Assembly (NCBI RefSeq): GCF_034263275.1
Contig: NZ_CP139559.1
Location: 6,758,001 to 6,822,000 of the forward strand
Length of the DNA: 64,000 nucleotides
Reading direction: 5' to 3'
Source of the DNA: Mucilaginibacter sp. cycad4
GTDB taxonomy: Bacteria > Bacteroidota > Bacteroidia > Sphingobacteriales > Sphingobacteriaceae
Shown here: positions 6,938 to 16,582 of the stretch, piece after piece
Layout of the letters: every line of letters starts with the position of its first letter
Numbering within the stretch: position 1 is the stretch's first letter
Made by a program: the position numbers and the translations under genes
The notes under the pieces: model-generated
Seen by the model: only the letters and a program-made list of their open reading frames with translations
What the model was told of the DNA's origin: nothing
Database searches by the model: none

Positions 6938-8503
6938 ATGGACATATTACTATACGTCATCATCGGCCTGCTTGTAGGCGCCATTATTGGCGTTATGATA
7001 GGCCGCTTCCTGCTCCGCAAATTGTTTAAAGACCAGGAAGCCTCTGCTCAAAATAAAGTGAAAAAGATTTTAAAGGACGCTGAAAATAATGCAGAGATCC
7101 TGAAGAAAAACAAATTGCTTGAAGCCAAGGAGAAGTTTTTACAAATGAAGGCAGAGCACGAGCAGGAAGTAAATAATAAAAATAATGCTGTTAACCAGCG
7201 CGAAAATAGTGTTAAGCAAAAAGAGCAATCATTAAATCAGCGCCTGGAAAATGTTAACCGCAAGGAGAGTGAACTTGACAATACCCGCAAAAACCTTGAA
7301 AAGCAAACCGAGATAGTTGTTAAAAAACAAGACGAGGTAGAGCATCTTAAAAATCAGCACATTCAACAGCTGGAAACCATTGCCGGCCTATCAGCCGATG
7401 ATGCCAAAAACCAACTGGTTGATACCCTGCGCGAGGAAGCACGTACCAAAGCCATGATCCAGATCAAGGATATTGTTGACGAGGCTAAGCTTACTGCTAC
7501 CAAAGAAGCTAAGAAAATAGTGATCCAAACTATCCAGCGTACCGCTACCGAAAGCGCAATTGAAAACACGGTATCGATCTTTAATATCGAAAACGATGAG
7601 ATCAAGGGCCGTATTATCGGTCGTGAAGGGCGTAACATTCGTGCTTTGGAAGCCGCCACCGGTATCGAGATCATTGTTGATGATACCCCGGAGGCAATTA
7701 TTCTTTCGGGCTTTGACCCGGTAAGGCGTGAGATTGCCCGTTTGGCTATGCACCGTTTGGTTACTGATGGCAGGATCCACCCGGCACGCATTGAAGAGGT
7801 GGTTGCCAAAACCAAAAAGCAAATTGAAGAAGAAATTGTTGAGATAGGCGAACGCACCGTAATTGACCTGGGGATTCATGGATTACACCCTGAATTGATC
7901 CGCATGGTTGGCCGTATGCGTTACCGTTCATCATACGGGCAAAACCTGTTGCAACACTCGCGCGAGGTTGCCAACTTTTGCGCTACCATGGCTGCAGAGC
8001 TTGGTTTAAATGTTAAAATGGCTAAACGTGCCGGTTTACTGCATGATATAGGTAAGGTACCTGATGATAACCCTGAACTGCCTCACGCTATTTTGGGTAT
8101 GCAACTGGCCGAAAAATATAAAGAGCATCCTGAAGTTTGCAACGCCATAGGTGCCCACCACGATGAAATTGAAATGACCTCAATGCTGTCGCCGATAATC
8201 CAGGCTTGTGATGCGATATCAGGTGCCCGTCCGGGTGCACGCCGCGAGGTTGTTGAAAGCTACATTAAACGATTGAAAGAACTGGAAGAGCTTGCATTGT
8301 CATATCCTGGTGTTGAAAAAACATTTGCGATACAGGCCGGCCGTGAGTTACGTGTGGTTGTAGAAAGTGAAAAGATCAGCGACGCACAATCAGAAGTATT
8401 GGCTGCCGATATTTCAAACAGGATCCAGACAGAAATGACCTACCCTGGCCAAATTAAAGTTACCGTTATCAGGGAAACCCGCTCGGTAGCATTTGCCAAG
8501 TAA
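6938..8503 (+). CDS. rny: Ribonuclease Y
   Basis: A 521-residue protein. The ATG at 6938 (MDILLYVIIGLLVGAIIG) is preferred over an in-frame TTG at 6893, which lies in the terminal stem of the preceding ncRNA. The order is an N-terminal membrane anchor (about 3-22), a long coiled coil (about 30-170), a KH RNA-binding domain (GRIIGREGRNIRALEAATG), and an HD domain with the catalytic pair H369/D370 (LLHDIGK) and a later GAHHDE. The length is typical. RNase Y is a membrane-anchored endoribonuclease that starts mRNA decay. A strong terminator follows. Confidence 0.97.
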   Translation: MDILLYVIIGLLVGAIIGVMIGRFLLRKLFKDQEASAQNKVKKILKDAENNAEILKKNKLLEAKEKFLQMKAEHEQEVNNKNNAVNQRENSVKQKEQSLNQRLENVNRKESELDNTRKNLEKQTEIVVKKQDEVEHLKNQHIQQLETIAGLSADDAKNQLVDTLREEARTKAMIQIKDIVDEAKLTATKEAKKIVIQTIQRTATESAIENTVSIFNIENDEIKGRIIGREGRNIRALEAATGIEIIVDDTPEAIILSGFDPVRREIARLAMHRLVTDGRIHPARIEEVVAKTKKQIEEEIVEIGERTVIDLGIHGLHPELIRMVGRMRYRSSYGQNLLQHSREVANFCATMAAELGLNVKMAKRAGLLHDIGKVPDDNPELPHAILGMQLAEKYKEHPEVCNAIGAHHDEIEMTSMLSPIIQACDAISGARPGARREVVESYIKRLKELEELALSYPGVEKTFAIQAGRELRVVVESEKISDAQSEVLAADISNRIQTEMTYPGQIKVTVIRETRSVAFAK

Positions 8504-8520
8504 TCATTATAACATTAAAC

Positions 8521-8557
8521 AAAACCCTTTCGGTACAAAAAACTGAAAGGGTTTTTT
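8521..8557 (+). terminator. Intrinsic terminator after rny
   Basis: The arms AAAACCCTTTC (8521-8531) and GAAAGGGTTTT (8545-8555) form a perfect 11-pair stem followed by more T. It lies 18 bases after the rny stop. Confidence 0.9.
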
Positions 8558-8568
8558 ATTTTTACAGC

Positions 8569-9114
8569 GTGGCCACAAAAACAAACAACAAACAGAAATC
8601 AACAGGTAAAACCACTGCAAATATTGATGAACGCCCCATTGACCGTTATTTCAGGGAATATGCAGAAGCCCACCAGGATAAGGTTAACCAAATTGTACAT
8701 TACATCTGCATCCCAACCTTAGCATTTAGTGTATTTGGACTAATTTGGTCAATCCCATTTCCGCACTTAGCTTTTTTAGGTATTTATAATGGATATTTTA
8801 ACTGGGCTTCATTTGTGATAGCCATTGCTATCTATTTTTATCTAAAGCTTTCGCCGATCATATCTTACTTTATCTTATTTATTTTATTAGGCTTTAGCTA
8901 TGGTATAATGGAGCTTGTGGCCTGGCAACAAGCCGGAGGACCTGCCATGTGGTCATTATGCATTTCTATATTCATTCCTTCTTTATCTGCTGTGCTGATA
9001 GGTAACAGCCGTGAACCGTTATATGCAAAAAATGGGCTCAATATCAGATCATTAGTTGTTGCCCCTGCATACCTGTTAAATCAATTGCTTAATAAACTGA
9101 GAATCAAAAGTTGA
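8569..9114 (+). CDS. Mpo1-like (DUF962) membrane protein
   Basis: A 181-residue protein. After a Lys/Thr-rich N-terminus, the DUF962/Mpo1 signature appears: DRYFREYAEAHQDKVNQIVH followed by YICIPTLAFSVFGLI. About four hydrophobic segments follow. Yeast Mpo1 is an Fe(II)-dependent dioxygenase that removes one carbon from 2-hydroxy fatty acids; bacterial members are mostly uncharacterised. The start is GTG at 8569, because no ATG lies in the N-terminal half. This leaves fewer than 15 bases between the rny terminator and the start, so the gene must use a promoter inside that terminator or rny, or rely on read-through. Confidence 0.75.
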   Translation: MATKTNNKQKSTGKTTANIDERPIDRYFREYAEAHQDKVNQIVHYICIPTLAFSVFGLIWSIPFPHLAFLGIYNGYFNWASFVIAIAIYFYLKLSPIISYFILFILLGFSYGIMELVAWQQAGGPAMWSLCISIFIPSLSAVLIGNSREPLYAKNGLNIRSLVVAPAYLLNQLLNKLRIKS

Positions 9115-9425
9115 TTTTGACTGTTTACATATTAAGCTTTTGTTAAAGTGTTTATTGCTATCAGCTTTAATGCGAAATAACAGTGGATTTTTTTAGCTGT
9201 GAAATACACGGCCGTGTAATTTGTGTTTCACATGCGATAAAGAAAAAATTAACATTATTACATACTTGTTTTTTGTATTTAACTGTTAGCCAGGTGTTTG
9301 TAATGTGTTTTTGCATTGGCTATGTTAAGTAAAAAAGAAATCATTAAGTACTTGTTAATATAATAATCTGATGTTAATATAAACTTAACATTGGTAGGGC
9401 AATTTTGTGCAATAAAAACTCACAA
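9115..9425. other. Intergenic region upstream of the Oar-like receptor
   Basis: 311 bases, AT-rich and without a gene. The one striking element is a nested palindrome at 9199-9231 (listed separately). No clean promoter pair was recognised. Confidence 0.5.
9199..9231. promoter_or_regulatory. Operator-like nested palindrome upstream of the TonB-dependent receptor
   Basis: A perfect 14-base palindrome TACACGGCCGTGTA (9205-9218) lies inside outer inverted arms GTGAAA (9199-9204) and TTTCAC (9226-9231), about 195 bases before the receptor start. Its symmetry suits a dimeric repressor or activator. No regulator is known for it. Confidence 0.4.
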
Positions 9426-12400
9426 ATGAAAAAGCTCTACTTTATTATTTTAACACTAATAATTATCGGGGTTGGGGGCGTTGCAAACGCTCAGATCACC
9501 ACCTCGGTACTTACTGGTAAAGTTACAGATCAAAAAGGTACCACCCTTCCGGGGGTAACCATTACTGTACTTAATACCAGTACAGGTACCAGGTATGGTG
9601 CACAAACCAACGGCGACGGCCGTTTCTCGGTTAACAACATTAACCCGGGTGGCCCTTACACCGTAACCGCTACTTTTATCGGTTATAAAAAGGATGAAAA
9701 AAGCGACCTTACCCTTCAATTGGGTAACGCCACTTTAAACTTTGTACTGCAGGACGAAACTACAACCCTGCAGGAAGTTAAAGTGAAAGCATCAGCTGGT
9801 CCGGCTAAAACAGGTGCAAGTACCCGTATTGGTCAAAACCAGATCCGTACTGCTCCTTCAATTAACCGCAGCTTGCAGGATTTAACAAGAAATACCCCTC
9901 AAAGTAACAATAACTCATTTCAGGGTACCAACTACCGTTACAATAACGTAACGCTTGATGGTGCTATCAACAACGATGCGATCGGTTTCAGCCCATCATT
10001 AGGCGGTCAGAACAATGCATCAGGCCAGGTAGGCAGCAGTACCCGTACAAGCCCTATTTCACTGGACGCTATCCAGGATATCCAGGTGTATGTTGCCCCT
10101 TATGATATCAAAATCGGTAACGTATTAGGTGGTAGTATCAACGCTGTAACCCGTAGCGGTACAAATAACTTCAGTGGCGCGGTTTACGGTTATGGCCGTG
10201 GCTCGTTCATGGTAGGGCCAAACAACGCAGCAGCTGCTTCCGGCGGTGATGGTTCAAAGCTTAATGATTTTCATGATTACCAGGCGGGCATCCGTTTAGG
10301 TTTCCCTATCATTAAAAATAAATTATTCTTCTTTACCAATGAGGAGATTGCCCGCAGGCAGGATCCTGTTATCAGAGGCCTTGACCACAACGGGGCGTCT
10401 AATATACTAAGTCAGGCAGATGGCGATAAATTGGTTACCGCTTTTAAATCATTTACAGGCGGCTTGGATCCGGGTACATATAACAATACCACGATTTTCT
10501 CTAACTCAAACAAATTCTTTAACCGTTTGGATTGGAATATCGATGATCACAACCAGTTAACTATCCGTAACAATACCATCAGTTCAAAAGCTACTAACTT
10601 AGAGCGTGATCAGCAAAACTTCCGCTTCAGCGGTATCGATTACACTTCTCACAATAACTCAACTTCAACTGTTGCCGAGTTAAAATCAAGGTTCAACAGT
10701 AGCCTAAGCAATAGCCTGGTATTAGGGTATTCAAATGTGCATGACTACCGCGATCCTAATTCAGATCCGTCTTTACCACAGATCGAAATCACAGGACGTA
10801 CTCCTGGTACAACTATTTTCATGGGTACTGACCGTGAGGCCGCTATTTTTGACATGCACCAGAAAACAGCTGAGTTCACTGATAACTTAACCTGGACCAA
10901 AGGCAAACACACTTTTACTTTTGGTACACACAACGAGTTTTATAATATCACCTATAATTTCGTAAACTCATGGAACGGCAGGGTAGCTTATAGCAGTATT
11001 GATGATTTTATCGCCAATAACCCCAGCCGAGTACGTACCAACTTTAATTACACCAATAATACCCGCGATTATATCCTGGCCAATCCATCGGCTAAGTTTA
11101 AAGTTAATTTGTTGAGCTTATATGGACAGGATGAAATTCAGTTAACTGATAATTTCAAACTGACTGTAGCTTTACGTGCAGATTACGCCGATGTACCAAA
11201 CAAACAACCATTGAGCGATAAAACAACCAACGCCCCGGTTGACCCTAACTACGGTAACACCTACACTTATACCAAACCAAGAGATATTAAGCAAAATTAT
11301 CTGGGTAATATAGAGTGGAACCCACGTGTGTCATTTAACTATGACCTAAACGGCGATCAAAGCGTTGTTTTACGTGGTGGTAGTGGTTTCTTCACCGGTC
11401 GTGTTCCATTTGCATGGTTTGGTTACGCATTTTATAATAATGGCAGAACGTATGGAGCTTACGACGTAAAAGCTCCAAGCTCTGGTATTTCAGGCCAAAC
11501 ACTCGGTACCAACCCGGTACAAACTGCTGCAAATGGTGAATTGAATTATGTTAACAAGCAAATACCTGCTGTAAATACTTCCGCTTCAGGTGCAACGCAG
11601 GTTGATATGATCGACAATAACTTTAAAATGCCACAGGTATGGAGAAGCAGTCTGGCTGTTGATTATACTACCGATGATCAGTGGAAATTTACCGGCGAAG
11701 GTATTTATACCAAGGTTATTCATGATTTAAAATTCCAACAGGTAAACACGCTTGATCAGGTAACTTATTACGTATACGATACACAAAAACAACAGCCTAT
11801 ATTTAATAATACAGCCACTGCTCTTAATAAAGGTAAGATCAATACGGCATATACCAATGCTTACCTGTTATCAAATACAAGCGAAGGCTATCGTTACAGC
11901 TTAACCGCACAGATAGCTAAAAACACCCAATTTAGCCCAACCAGTGCTTTGAACGTGTCGGTTGCTTATACTTTTGGCCATTCAAAAGATGTTACCAATG
12001 GTATCCGTAATTCAATGGAATCAAACTGGCAATTAAACCAGGCTTTAAATCCTAATAACCCGGGTATAGCCAATTCAAACTTTGATATCCGTCACCGTAT
12101 CGTATCAAATTTGAATTTCAAGCACGATTGGGATGCGGCTCAAAAATATACAGCAAACTTTACCTTCTTCTTTAGTGCGCAATCAGGTAATCCATATACG
12201 TATGGTTTCTATCCAAATGCCATCGACGGAACTGGTCAGCAAGTTAGCTTAGCTTATATCCCTAAACATGGCGAAACAGTAAATTTCTTCTCTGATATAG
12301 TAGGTGGTCAAACAGCAACACAACAAGCGGCAGCATTTGATGCATTTATTGACAAAAACTCTTATTTGTCATCTCGCCGCGGTAACTTTACCGAGCGTAA

Positions 12401-12737
12401 TGCCGCGTTTACACCATGGAATAATCAATTGGATTTCCGCTTTACTCAAGACTTTAAATTTGGCGGTAAACACAAACAGATGATCACGTTTACTTATGAC
12501 GTAATCAATTTGACCAACCTGTTAAATAAGAAATGGGGACAATATTATTTCTCAGCCAATACATATAACTCAACATCAAGCGTTGGTTTAACGCCAGCAA
12601 AAGGCGGAACCCCGTCATTTGAAAATGCTCCTACAACTTATCCTAAATATGTATTTAAGGATCCAGGAGTACCATACTCAGTTGATTTATTTGCTTCACG
12701 CTGGCAAATGCAATTTGGTGTGCGTTACAGCTGGTAA
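9426..12737 (+). CDS. Oar-like TonB-dependent outer-membrane receptor
   Basis: A 1103-residue protein. The ATG at 9426 gives a proper signal peptide (MKKLYFIILTLIIIG, ending VANAQ), unlike the in-frame TTG 21 bases earlier. A CarboxypepD_reg-like beta-sandwich (about 25-110, LTGKVTDQKGTTLPGVTITV) precedes a plug domain (about 115-250, with YRYNNVTLDGAINND and NVLGGSINAVTRSG). A long beta-barrel rich in aromatic strands follows and ends in FGVRYSW, the usual C-terminal aromatic. It lacks an adjacent SusD, so it resembles Oar/OmpA-related receptors rather than a SusC. The substrate is unknown. Confidence 0.88.
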   Translation: MKKLYFIILTLIIIGVGGVANAQITTSVLTGKVTDQKGTTLPGVTITVLNTSTGTRYGAQTNGDGRFSVNNINPGGPYTVTATFIGYKKDEKSDLTLQLGNATLNFVLQDETTTLQEVKVKASAGPAKTGASTRIGQNQIRTAPSINRSLQDLTRNTPQSNNNSFQGTNYRYNNVTLDGAINNDAIGFSPSLGGQNNASGQVGSSTRTSPISLDAIQDIQVYVAPYDIKIGNVLGGSINAVTRSGTNNFSGAVYGYGRGSFMVGPNNAAAASGGDGSKLNDFHDYQAGIRLGFPIIKNKLFFFTNEEIARRQDPVIRGLDHNGASNILSQADGDKLVTAFKSFTGGLDPGTYNNTTIFSNSNKFFNRLDWNIDDHNQLTIRNNTISSKATNLERDQQNFRFSGIDYTSHNNSTSTVAELKSRFNSSLSNSLVLGYSNVHDYRDPNSDPSLPQIEITGRTPGTTIFMGTDREAAIFDMHQKTAEFTDNLTWTKGKHTFTFGTHNEFYNITYNFVNSWNGRVAYSSIDDFIANNPSRVRTNFNYTNNTRDYILANPSAKFKVNLLSLYGQDEIQLTDNFKLTVALRADYADVPNKQPLSDKTTNAPVDPNYGNTYTYTKPRDIKQNYLGNIEWNPRVSFNYDLNGDQSVVLRGGSGFFTGRVPFAWFGYAFYNNGRTYGAYDVKAPSSGISGQTLGTNPVQTAANGELNYVNKQIPAVNTSASGATQVDMIDNNFKMPQVWRSSLAVDYTTDDQWKFTGEGIYTKVIHDLKFQQVNTLDQVTYYVYDTQKQQPIFNNTATALNKGKINTAYTNAYLLSNTSEGYRYSLTAQIAKNTQFSPTSALNVSVAYTFGHSKDVTNGIRNSMESNWQLNQALNPNNPGIANSNFDIRHRIVSNLNFKHDWDAAQKYTANFTFFFSAQSGNPYTYGFYPNAIDGTGQQVSLAYIPKHGETVNFFSDIVGGQTATQQAAAFDAFIDKNSYLSSRRGNFTERNAAFTPWNNQLDFRFTQDFKFGGKHKQMITFTYDVINLTNLLNKKWGQYYFSANTYNSTSSVGLTPAKGGTPSFENAPTTYPKYVFKDPGVPYSVDLFASRWQMQFGVRYSW

Positions 12738-12767
12738 TTGTAAAACAACATATAGTTAAGATTAAAC

Positions 12768-12814
12768 AAAACAGAAGCGCCCCCGATGTCATCGGGGGCG
12801 CTTCTGTTTTGAAA
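12768..12814 (+). terminator. Strong terminator after the TonB-dependent receptor
   Basis: A perfect 20-pair stem has arms 12768-12787 and 12791-12810 (core AGCGCCCCCGAT / ATCGGGGGCGCT), with a three-base loop and T-richness at the right end. Its symmetry would let it act in both directions. Confidence 0.92.
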
Positions 12815-12884
12815 TTATATTCATTTGCGGTTATGCAATTAGTTGCAAATATTGTTTCTTTGCACCAAACTTTATCACAATATA

Positions 12885-13583
12885 ATGCATACCATTCTTA
12901 GCGGGGATTCCCGGCTTTCTATTACCAGGGCGGCATGCCGTGGTGTATTCATGTCTTTTATTTTTTTGTTATTTAGCTGCAGCCATGCAAATGCACAACG
13001 TTTTTTTAGGGACAACTATGATGAGCCTACAAGTGGCATCGGTGTTAATATAGCCTATGATGCTCCGGTTGGTAATTTGCAATACACTTATAAACCGGCA
13101 ATTAATTATGGTTTAAATTATTACAAATTTGAAGACGATTTCACCATCACCGCTGGTATTGGTTACCGAACCTACAAACCTAAGCAGGATGTTTTTTATT
13201 ATGCTGTGGGAGATAATGATTATGGAACGATCTCTTATTCTGATTTCAGGAGTTACATTGGTTACATTGGCGGAGCCTATAATATTGAAGTTGCCGAAGG
13301 TTTTAAATGTTTTGGCGGCTTTAACTTTGGTTTGTACATAACAAAATTTAGCTCGCATTCGGTTGATGCTTTTCGCGACGCCACAACGGTAATAGGCGGC
13401 GAGCAAGAGATCTATATTGCTCCAAAACTGGGCCTTGCAATTGATCTTAACGACGATTTTCAATTGAATTTGCAGGGGGCTTATAACGTTTTTGCCACTA
13501 CCGGGAAAAAAGCATGGAATGATAGAGTGGGCACGGTTTATTCATCATTCACAATTGGTTCGGGCATAACCTTTAAGTTTTAA
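12885..13583 (+). CDS. Exported outer-membrane beta-barrel protein
   Basis: A 232-residue protein. The ATG at 12885 is chosen because a sequence resembling a -7 box (TTTCTTTGCA, near 12857) lies just upstream, inside a longer in-frame extension. An alternative ATG at 12951 (MSFIFLLFSCSHANAQ) would give a shorter signal peptide. The mature part has alternating hydrophobic/aromatic strands (GIGVNIAYDAPVG, TITAGIGYRTY, FKCFGGFNFGLYI) and ends FTIGSGITFKF, the profile of a small outer-membrane barrel. No specific family is recognised. It is followed after two bases by a lipoprotein gene, so the two are probably cotranscribed. Confidence 0.72.
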   Translation: MHTILSGDSRLSITRAACRGVFMSFIFLLFSCSHANAQRFFRDNYDEPTSGIGVNIAYDAPVGNLQYTYKPAINYGLNYYKFEDDFTITAGIGYRTYKPKQDVFYYAVGDNDYGTISYSDFRSYIGYIGGAYNIEVAEGFKCFGGFNFGLYITKFSSHSVDAFRDATTVIGGEQEIYIAPKLGLAIDLNDDFQLNLQGAYNVFATTGKKAWNDRVGTVYSSFTIGSGITFKF

Positions 13584-13585
13584 GC

Positions 13586-14512
13586 ATGAAAAAAATATAT
13601 TACATCCTGGTAGTTTTTGCAATGTATACAGTTAGCAGCTGCCAAAAAGGTCCTTATCCCTACATTACTTTAGACCAGATTAAGCAGATAGACAGCGTGA
13701 GGCATCCCGCGGTGCAAAACGTTGCTTTTATATACAATAGTGAGGTTTATTTTGTGGCCGATTTTCCGGGTAAGGCGCTGCGCGTAACAAATTCGGGTGG
13801 GGTCAAAAAATTTGTAAAAAGCTCACATGATCATACCAAATTCGCATACTTAAGGAGCGGAAGCGTAATAGAAATAGTCGACCGGGCAGGTAAGGTTATA
13901 GCTACACTGATGAACTATAAAGATGTGCGAAACTTTGATTGGAGCGCAGATGATAAAACATTATACATAGTAAATGGCGAAAATATAGCTTTTTACGGCC
14001 CGGCTTTAAAAGTGCCTTCCGTAACCTATGAGGGTGGATATTATGATTTTATATCGGCAGCGATTTCTGATAAAGGTGATTTTGCCTATATATTAAAAAA
14101 GTACAATTTTTCGGCGCTTGATCAATATGAAGTTGTCATCAAACCTGCCAACGGTGGTACGATGAAGATATTTAAAGATGATAATAACGATTTCCCGATG
14201 GCATATATTAATTTCGCCGCCAACAGTAATGATATGATGCTTGGTTTCAGGGAGCTTCATTCCGGAACTGATGATCTGGATAAGGTTTATTTGTTTGATG
14301 GGCTAAATGCTTACCCTACAGTAAAAATGGGCGCTACCAGCTCACGGTATAGTACTCCTGTTTATAACAGTAAGGTGCAGTACCTGCTTTTGGGTGTCGA
14401 TAATGATCAGGATAAGCATCAGATAGTAGCTACTTATCTGAAAGATGACGTACCTGATAATAATAAAGTCCTTGCGGATTACGATGGGGTACAGTATCTC
14501 GATTGGAAATAA
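13586..14512 (+). CDS. Lipoprotein with beta-propeller-like repeats
   Basis: A 308-residue protein with an N-terminal lipobox-type signal (VFAMYTVSSCQKG, Cys near 19). The body holds repeating short strands ending in aromatic/acidic turns (RNFDWSADDKTLYIVNG, AAISDKGDFAYILKK, YINFAANSNDMMLGFRE, DGVQYLDWK), like TolB or PD40 propeller blades. Function is unknown. It starts two bases after the outer-membrane barrel gene, which suggests they act together at the envelope. Confidence 0.7.
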   Translation: MKKIYYILVVFAMYTVSSCQKGPYPYITLDQIKQIDSVRHPAVQNVAFIYNSEVYFVADFPGKALRVTNSGGVKKFVKSSHDHTKFAYLRSGSVIEIVDRAGKVIATLMNYKDVRNFDWSADDKTLYIVNGENIAFYGPALKVPSVTYEGGYYDFISAAISDKGDFAYILKKYNFSALDQYEVVIKPANGGTMKIFKDDNNDFPMAYINFAANSNDMMLGFRELHSGTDDLDKVYLFDGLNAYPTVKMGATSSRYSTPVYNSKVQYLLLGVDNDQDKHQIVATYLKDDVPDNNKVLADYDGVQYLDWK

Positions 14513-14550
14513 AAAAACGAGGGAGTAGATTATTTGGGTCCCTCGTTTTT
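14513..14550 (+). terminator. Terminator after the propeller lipoprotein
   Basis: The arms AAAAACGAGGGA and TCCCTCGTTTTT flank a 13-base loop, ending in a T-run. The A-rich left side could also serve the opposite strand. Confidence 0.8.
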
Positions 14551-14753
14551 CACTGCCTAAGCAATCTGCCAAACATATATCATACTGTATGAATAGTAAT
14601 GAGGCTCAAACCCTGCTACAACATTTTTAGGTTGTGAGCGGTAAATCGGGGTGGCAATTTGGTCAAATTAGATAACCTGCATTAGCATTGGAATACAAAA
14701 ATGCCGCTGCAAAATCTGAAACGGCATTAATAAGTTTGATGCAAATTTGGCTA

Positions 14754-16508
14754 TTACAGGTTTTTACCCAGCTTTTCCAATATATCCTGTGGTACCTTTT
14801 CAAGATCAAGCACCAGGAAACCGTCTAAACAATCGGCAAATTTAGGGTCGATGTTAAAGCTGATGATCTTGGCGTTAAGGGCAATGTATTGGCGAAGCAG
14901 TACCGGAACTTTCATATTACGGGTTTCCACCTCTGATATCAGGTTGTCGAGGCCTTTAAAGCTGTCTTCGCCGGCCATAAGCAGGTCGGTATCAATTTTG
15001 GCAAAATCAACCTTGAATTTTTTGCGCGGCTTAACGTACTGCGCCATTTCATGATCAAAGTGGTTGCGGTTGATGTAATCGACAATAAGCGATTTGGAAA
15101 ATTTGGAAAACGAGTTGCTGATACTTACCGGGCCTATCAAATAACGGTATCGCGGATTATCGATCAGGAATTTCAGGATGCCTTTCCAAAGCAAAAACAG
15201 CGGCAGCGGTTTAGTTTGGTATTCCTTGCGGATCCATGAGCGGCCCAGTTCAAGGCTGCGGCGTAACACTGGTATAAACTGGGTTTTAAGTTTAAACAGT
15301 TCGTTTACATAAAAGCCTTTTTTGCCAACGCTATAGAAGATTTCATCTCCCAAACCAATGCGGTAAGCGCCAACAATCCGTTTGGCTTCAAAATCCCAAA
15401 TGAACAGGTGATGATAGTAAATATCATATTCATCAAGGTCGATAGCTTTGTTGGTGCCTTCGCCAACTTCGCGGAAGGTGATCTCGCGCAGTCTGCCTAT
15501 TTCCCGTATCACATTGGGGATAGTAGAAGTTGGAACGATGAACACCTCGTAGTTTTTCTCAGTCCAAACTTTGTAGGTTTCGCGCAATGGCTCAATTTCC
15601 TTTTCAAGAATGGCACTATCTATTTCGGGAGTAACCTCCTCGGGCTCACGTTTAATTTTAAACAGGTTCCGCGGGCTAAAAATCTTTTTTTCTTCTTCCA
15701 AACCGGTACCTAAAGCATAAGTACGTGCGCGTAAAAAGTTAAGAAGCTTAGTGGTATTGGTATACTCCGGAATCTCTGTTACGTTAATGGGCTTGCCTAT
15801 ACGCAGCTTAATGGTATGCCCGTGTTTATTAAACAACTCCGATGGTAGCTTAGCCGTGCGCAGGGTAGGGTGCAGCAAGCTGAGCAGGTTAAATAACAAG
15901 CCGTTGTTGCCATGAAAATAAATAGGCACTACCGGCACTTTTGCCTTGGCTATGATTTTGCCTACAACAGGGTGCCACATGCGGTCGGTTACCTGTTTTT
16001 GCTCCACCTTAAAGGTTGAAACCTCGCCGGCGGGGAAAATCCCGATGGGGGTGCCCTGGTTTAACAACTCGAGGGTGTTTTTTAAGCCGCTGATACTTGA
16101 TGAATGCTCAACGTTTTCAAAAGGGTTTACAGCTACAAAGTAATCGGCCAGGTTTGGGATTTTTTTGAGGAGGAAGTTGGCCATCAGTTTTGAATCCGGG
16201 CGGGCCATGCACAGGATTTTTAATAACACCATGCCCTCAATACCTCCATAAGGGTGATTGGCTATTGCTATAAATGCGCCGTCTTTGGGGATATTACGCA
16301 GTTCCCGCTCATCAAACTCAACATCAATGCCGCAGCCTTCTAATATAGCATCAACAAAGTCGGGGCCTTGTTTGGGCTGTGCCTGGGCAAACAGGTCGTT
16401 AACCTGGTTTATTTTCATTAGCTCCATCAATAAAGCGGCCAGGCCCGGCATTTTCAGCTTATCCAGTTTGGTGGCTTTGGCAAACTCTTCGGTGGTTATA
16501 ACTTTCAT
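14754..16508 (-). CDS. Fused acyltransferase: PlsC domain plus GNAT-like N-acyltransferase
   Basis: A 584-residue protein. The first half is a PlsC-type acyltransferase: IANHPYGGIEG places H85 and E91 in the catalytic block, followed by FPAGEVS and VVPIYFHGNNG. The second half, from about residue 320, is a hemolysin-like GNAT domain with LREITFREVGEG, DEYDIYYHHLFIWD, IVGAYRIG and SLELGRSWIRKEYQ. By family knowledge, split (GlsA/GlsB, OlsA/OlsB) or fused (OlsF-type) pairs make N-acyl then O-acyl amino acid lipids, such as glycine or ornithine lipids. A role in amino-acid-lipid synthesis at the inner membrane is inferred; the amino acid cannot be read from sequence. Confidence 0.82.
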   Translation of the reverse strand: MKVITTEEFAKATKLDKLKMPGLAALLMELMKINQVNDLFAQAQPKQGPDFVDAILEGCGIDVEFDERELRNIPKDGAFIAIANHPYGGIEGMVLLKILCMARPDSKLMANFLLKKIPNLADYFVAVNPFENVEHSSSISGLKNTLELLNQGTPIGIFPAGEVSTFKVEQKQVTDRMWHPVVGKIIAKAKVPVVPIYFHGNNGLLFNLLSLLHPTLRTAKLPSELFNKHGHTIKLRIGKPINVTEIPEYTNTTKLLNFLRARTYALGTGLEEEKKIFSPRNLFKIKREPEEVTPEIDSAILEKEIEPLRETYKVWTEKNYEVFIVPTSTIPNVIREIGRLREITFREVGEGTNKAIDLDEYDIYYHHLFIWDFEAKRIVGAYRIGLGDEIFYSVGKKGFYVNELFKLKTQFIPVLRRSLELGRSWIRKEYQTKPLPLFLLWKGILKFLIDNPRYRYLIGPVSISNSFSKFSKSLIVDYINRNHFDHEMAQYVKPRKKFKVDFAKIDTDLLMAGEDSFKGLDNLISEVETRNMKVPVLLRQYIALNAKIISFNIDPKFADCLDGFLVLDLEKVPQDILEKLGKNL

Positions 16509-16582
16509 TGTTTATTGGCAGTATGTTTTAACAAATAAATATCCTAAATTTTTATTTAATTTAACGCCGGGAACATATATAA

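Noticed and set aside
7363..7879. Two long minus-strand frames opposite rny
   Set aside because: They lie wholly inside a well-supported ribonuclease Y gene, lack family motifs and have biased composition typical of antisense shadows.
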